Of a stretch of DNA of 33,294 nucleotides, positions 30,507 through 33,294 are shown piece after piece. Under the pieces are notes generated by a model, which saw only the letters and a program-made list of their open reading frames with translations, had not been told where the DNA came from and made no database searches. The number at the start of each line of letters is the position of its first letter. Position 1 is the stretch's first letter. The translations under genes were made by a program, and so were the position numbers. Source of the DNA: an uncultured Hymenobacter sp. (GTDB lineage: Bacteria; Bacteroidota; Bacteroidia; Cytophagales; Hymenobacteraceae); contig CAJYVK010000231.1 of assembly GCA_913778455.1 (NCBI GenBank), forward strand, positions 1-33,294. The letters are read 5' to 3'.

Positions 30507-31307
30507 CTACTCCGGGTAGATGGTTTGCACGGCTTTGATATCGCCCGCCGTGAAGCCTTCCCAAGGCAGCACCGTGGCATTCATCACCGACTTTGAATCG
30601 GTAGTCGGCGTGCCGTTGATAAAGACGCCCTGCGTCTGGTTGGTGTGCGTGAGGCCGTGGATGTGGCCCATCTCGTGGGTCATCGTAAACTCCTTATAGC
30701 TTGCGCTCAAGTAGTTGTATTTAGTATTGATGGTAACCGTGTTGCCGGGACGGCCATTGGAATACGGCAGGTAGGCCCGGGCAATCCAGTTTTCGTCGGC
30801 GTAGCCCAGGTTTACAATCACGTCGGCCGCGCTGCTGCTGGTAACCTCGCGCAAAAACAGCTTGGTGCCGTTTACGGCGTTCCAGTTGGTGATGCTGGCC
30901 CGAGTGGCCGCCTTCCAGTCGGCCGGCACGTCGGCCTGAATGAAGTAGTCGATATTGGTGACGTAGGTGTTCGACACCAAGTAGTTCCAGCGCCACTGCT
31001 CGCCCTGCGTGGTGCGGCCCTTGCTGGCCGCCATGCGCTCCTGGGCATCGGCTGCCGTAATTAGTACGTCGCCGTCGAGCACGAAGGTCTTTTTTGACTC
31101 GTCGTACACGATGCTACCCGACTCTACGCCGGTCGAGGTTGACAAAAAGGTGGTCAGCTCCGCCACCGGCACGGCTGCCGAGGCAGTAGAGGGGGCAATT
31201 TCTTCCTTGTTTTTCGATTCGCACGCGAATAGCAGCGCTGCGCCACAGAAGCAGCCCACAGCCTTTTGCAATCCTACTCCTTGCCGACTCCAAATAAACT
31301 TCATCAT
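30507..31307 (-). CDS. M57-type metzincin-like zinc metalloprotease lipoprotein
   Basis: A 266-residue exported lipoprotein. The N-terminus has a signal peptide with lipobox LFAC and Cys29. The zinc site HEMGHIHGLTH fits HExxHxxGxxH with His211, Glu212, His215 and His221, followed by a Met-turn (SVMNATV, Met242), a metzincin pattern. The middle contains RWNYLVSNTYVTNIDYFIQA and NWNAVNGTKLFLREV, typical of the M57/HEIGH-type metallopeptidase family of Bacteroidota. The substrate is unknown. The frame is open to 31352, but the double Met at 31307/31304 begins the signal peptide. Convergent with the paa block; the gap behind it (31308-31800) holds repeats. Confidence 0.85.
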   Translation of the reverse strand: MMKFIWSRQGVGLQKAVGCFCGAALLFACESKNKEEIAPSTASAAVPVAELTTFLSTSTGVESGSIVYDESKKTFVLDGDVLITAADAQERMAASKGRTTQGEQWRWNYLVSNTYVTNIDYFIQADVPADWKAATRASITNWNAVNGTKLFLREVTSSSAADVIVNLGYADENWIARAYLPYSNGRPGNTVTINTKYNYLSASYKEFTMTHEMGHIHGLTHTNQTQGVFINGTPTTDSKSVMNATVLPWEGFTAGDIKAVQTIYPE

Positions 31308-31800
31308 ACGGGGGTGGTAAAAGATGAAAACCTGGTGAATTGTCACCCCCATAAGCTCAGCCGTACCCCATTAGGTTCCGTCACCCGCGCAATGGTAGGT
31401 TGGCAAGCCCCCCGCATCGGTTTTTTCACTTATTCTTCTTGCCGGTTCAAGCCGCGCGCCTTTCACAAATCAATTACTTGATTTACAGCAAAATACACAA
31501 CAAATCACCACTAAGATATTGGCTGCTGGCGCGAGTTTAGGCGCAGCCGTAACTCGCCGCCGATCAGTGGGGTGGAGTTTCCAAACTCCACTGCCGCAAC
31601 GCGGCAGGCTACGATTGCTCGGCTAGCATTGGCAAAGTAGCCGTCGCTTGCCGCGCTGCGGCAGATGAGGTACAACCTCATCGTCGTAATCAGGCACGAG
31701 TTACGCTACGCTAAACTCGCGCCAGTAAAACTATTAGGGCCGGTAAAGGAGAAGACGACTAGTAGCATAGCCCAAAATCAATTTACGATATCGCCTTGTA
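31308..31800. other. 493-base gap between the metalloprotease and ABC exporter genes
   Basis: No gene is supported here. The right half (31526-31725) is the nested palindromic element listed separately. The left part (31308-31525) probably holds the metalloprotease promoter. A near -7 element on the minus strand, TATTTTG (one base short of TAnnTTTG), lies around 31487-31493. An 18-base palindrome AAATCAATTACTTGATTT (31467-31484), seven bases per arm, lies close by and could be an operator. Confidence 0.5.
31526..31725. repeat. Nested multi-hairpin element, family I
   Basis: The outer arms 31526-31556 and 31697-31725 are imperfect reverse complements (CTGGCGCGAGTTTA and TAAACTCGCGCCAG match fully; the inner part with gaps). 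Inside lie separate perfect hairpins: 31572-31591 (GTGGAGTTT/AAACTCCAC), 31592-31606 (TGCCGC/GCGGCA), GGCTAC 31607-31612 with GTAGCC 31637-31642, 31649-31663 (TGCCGC/GCGGCA again) and 31664-31682 (GATGAGGT/ACCTCATC). No reading frame fits it. It resembles a composite of REP-like units or a folded RNA. Confidence 0.8.
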
Positions 31801-33294
31801 TCACAACGCCGTATCCAGCACCTCGTCCCCATCATCCGCCATTGTCTTGGCCAGCTTCTCGATATTAAGACTCCGCGCCGAGGCGTCGAAAATCTCGCGG
31901 TAGGTGCCGCGTCGCTCGTAAAGCTGGGCGTGGGTGCCGCTTTCCACCATCTCGCCTTTTTTCATCACGTAGATGCAGTCGGAATCCACAATCTGGGCGA
32001 GGCTGTGGGAGATAATGACCACCGTGCGGCCCTGCTTGATGGCATCGAGGCTGTTTTTAATTTGCTCGGTGGCGATGGCGTCGAGGCTGGCGGTGGGCTC
32101 GTCGAGAAAAATGATGGGCGGGTTCTTGAGGAAGAGCCGGGCGATGGCGATGCGCTGCTGCTGGCCGCCCGAGAGCTGCTGGGCATCGCTGAGGTAGCCC
32201 TTGGGCAGGTCCAGAATCTGGTCATGGAGGTAGGCTTGGCGGGCAGCGGCTTCAATCTCGGCCTGGGTGGCGGCGAAGTTGCCGTAGCGGATATTCTCCT
32301 CAATGGTGCCCTTGAAAATGTGGTTTTTCTGGAGCACCAGGCCGATTTGCTGGCGCAAAGCGGGCGTGTCATACTCGCCGAGCGGCTGGCCGTCGAGGAA
32401 TACGCCGCCGTTGTCGGGGCGGTAAAACTCGCAGAGCAGGTTGATAATCGTGCTCTTACCCGCCCCGCTGAGCCCCACGAGCGCGGTGGTTTTGCCAGCC
32501 TCAATGGTCAGGCTCACGTCGTGCAGGGCGGCGGTACCGCTGGGGTAAGTAAAGTTGACGTGCCGCAACTCGAAGCGGCCGCGCAGGTGAGCGGGGCGCA
32601 GCGGACCAGGGCGCTCGGTGCGCTCGTCGGCGTCGAGAATGGCGAAAAAGCCCTCGGCGTAGGTCAGGGCCTCGTTCATCTCGTCGTAGATGCGGTGCAG
32701 CTGGCGAATGGGCGCCGACACGTTGTTGAAGAGCAGCACGTGAAACATGATGGCCCCGATGCTCATCTGGCCCGCCAGCACGAGGTAGGCCGTGAGCACG
32801 ATAATGGCCACCACCCCGATTTGCTCGAAAAACGACTTGAGGCCGTCGTAGCGAAAATTGGTTTTGCGGGTGGCGAGCTGAGCGGCTTCCAGCTTGTCTT
32901 GCACGGCGAGCTGCTTGTCGCCCTCGTAGGCCTCGCGCACGAAGCTTTTGATGACCACAATGCTGTCAATGATGCTGATGAGACCGTGGTTTTTTTCCTC
33001 GCGCAGGGCGCGCAGGTTGCGGCGGGTACCGTTGAGGCGGTCGGCCTGCCGGTAGCTCAGCCAGAAGTACACGGGCAGGATGGACGTCGCCACCAGGCCC
33101 ACCCATTTATTGGCTAAAAACATCACTACCAGCGCCACGATGGCATTGGCGAAGAGCGGCAGGATGTCGATGAAGAAGTTCTGCACCAGCTTCATCAGGC
33201 TCTCCACGCCCCGGTCGATGCGAGTCTGGAGCTTGCCGGTTTGGTTGCCGCTGTCGGTAAAAAAGCCCAGCTCGTAGCCCAGAATCTTCGTCAC
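31801..33294 (-). CDS. ABC exporter, fused permease and ATPase, 5' part outside the window
   Basis: The visible 497 residues are the C-terminal part of a type I ABC exporter half-transporter; the gene runs past the right edge. Membrane helices lie at about residues 45-82, 102-118 and 158-190 of the visible part. The ATPase domain begins near 240: Walker [11 protein letters not shown] (273-282), signature [13 protein letters not shown], Walker [11 protein letters not shown]-loop SLD and the H-loop His in IISHSL. All catalytic residues look intact. It resembles MsbA-like and peptide- or lipid-exporting transporters; the substrate cannot be told. The stop is at 31801-31803. No gene follows on the same strand for nearly 500 bases. 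Confidence 0.9.
   Translation of the reverse strand: MTKILGYELGFFTDSGNQTGKLQTRIDRGVESLMKLVQNFFIDILPLFANAIVALVVMFLANKWVGLVATSILPVYFWLSYRQADRLNGTRRNLRALREEKNHGLISIIDSIVVIKSFVREAYEGDKQLAVQDKLEAAQLATRKTNFRYDGLKSFFEQIGVVAIIVLTAYLVLAGQMSIGAIMFHVLLFNNVSAPIRQLHRIYDEMNEALTYAEGFFAILDADERTERPGPLRPAHLRGRFELRHVNFTYPSGTAALHDVSLTIEAGKTTALVGLSGAGKSTIINLLCEFYRPDNGGVFLDGQPLGEYDTPALRQQIGLVLQKNHIFKGTIEENIRYGNFAATQAEIEAAARQAYLHDQILDLPKGYLSDAQQLSGGQQQRIAIARLFLKNPPIIFLDEPTASLDAIATEQIKNSLDAIKQGRTVVIISHSLAQIVDSDCIYVMKKGEMVESGTHAQLYERRGTYREIFDASARSLNIEKLAKTMADDGDEVLDTAL

Noticed and set aside
31930..33117. A 395-codon open frame on the plus strand across the ABC exporter
   Set aside because: The minus strand encodes all ABC motifs. 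The plus frame is a shadow with no domain or credible start region.

Overview
The window reads as a GC-rich chromosome segment from a Bacteroidota bacterium, most likely Cytophagales/Hymenobacteraceae (Hymenobacter-like). This is inferred from four things: the fused lpxC-fabZ gene in the order lpxD, lpxC-fabZ, lpxA; promoter elements of the Bacteroidota type TAnnTTTG; starts without clear Shine-Dalgarno sequences; and the overall gene content. No rRNA, tRNA, CRISPR array, prophage or transposase gene was found. The last gene is cut by the right edge.

Layout. 1-3230: a DUF2062 membrane protein, a YihY/BrkB membrane protein and a DEAD-box RNA helicase with a DbpA-type RNA-binding tail. 3430-6620: a divergent carbohydrate pair, a sialate-O-acetylesterase-type SGNH esterase and a GH43-type glycosidase. 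6640-11230: a small tyrosine-phosphatase-like protein, the early lipid A genes lpxD, lpxC-fabZ and lpxA, and a lone ABC ATPase. 11240-16820: a mixed block of a degenerate Uma2 protein, an Asp-rich small protein, an arylsulfotransferase-like lipoprotein, a DUF4197 protein, CinA and a small secreted protein of unknown function. 16900-30255: an almost complete phenylacetate (paa) pathway, paaK, paaE, an AI-2E-type permease, paaA, B, C, D, G, H, I, J, Z and a divergent crotonase that may fill the paaF step. 30500-33294: a metzincin-like M57 lipoprotein and the 3' part of an ABC exporter.

How the paa genes work together. PaaK makes phenylacetyl-CoA. PaaABC, with reductase PaaE and maturation factor PaaD, epoxidises the ring. 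PaaG isomerises the epoxide to oxepin-CoA. PaaZ opens and oxidises the ring, and PaaJ, the crotonase and PaaH finish beta-oxidation to acetyl-CoA and succinyl-CoA. PaaI is a rescue thioesterase. Two near-identical palindromic sites, one before paaK and one before paaA, look like operators for a TetR-type PaaR. No regulator gene is in the window.

The most unusual feature is between the genes. Nearly every same-strand or convergent gap longer than about 80 bases holds an inverted repeat with arms of about 12-49 bases. At least nine sequence families are present and five recur within the window (one of these only as an arm fragment at the left edge). In several families each arm is itself a small palindrome, an arrangement like paired REP/BIME elements. 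None lies in the three divergent promoter gaps. Some arms include the stop codon of the gene before or the start codon of the gene after. No REP-mobilising transposase is visible here.
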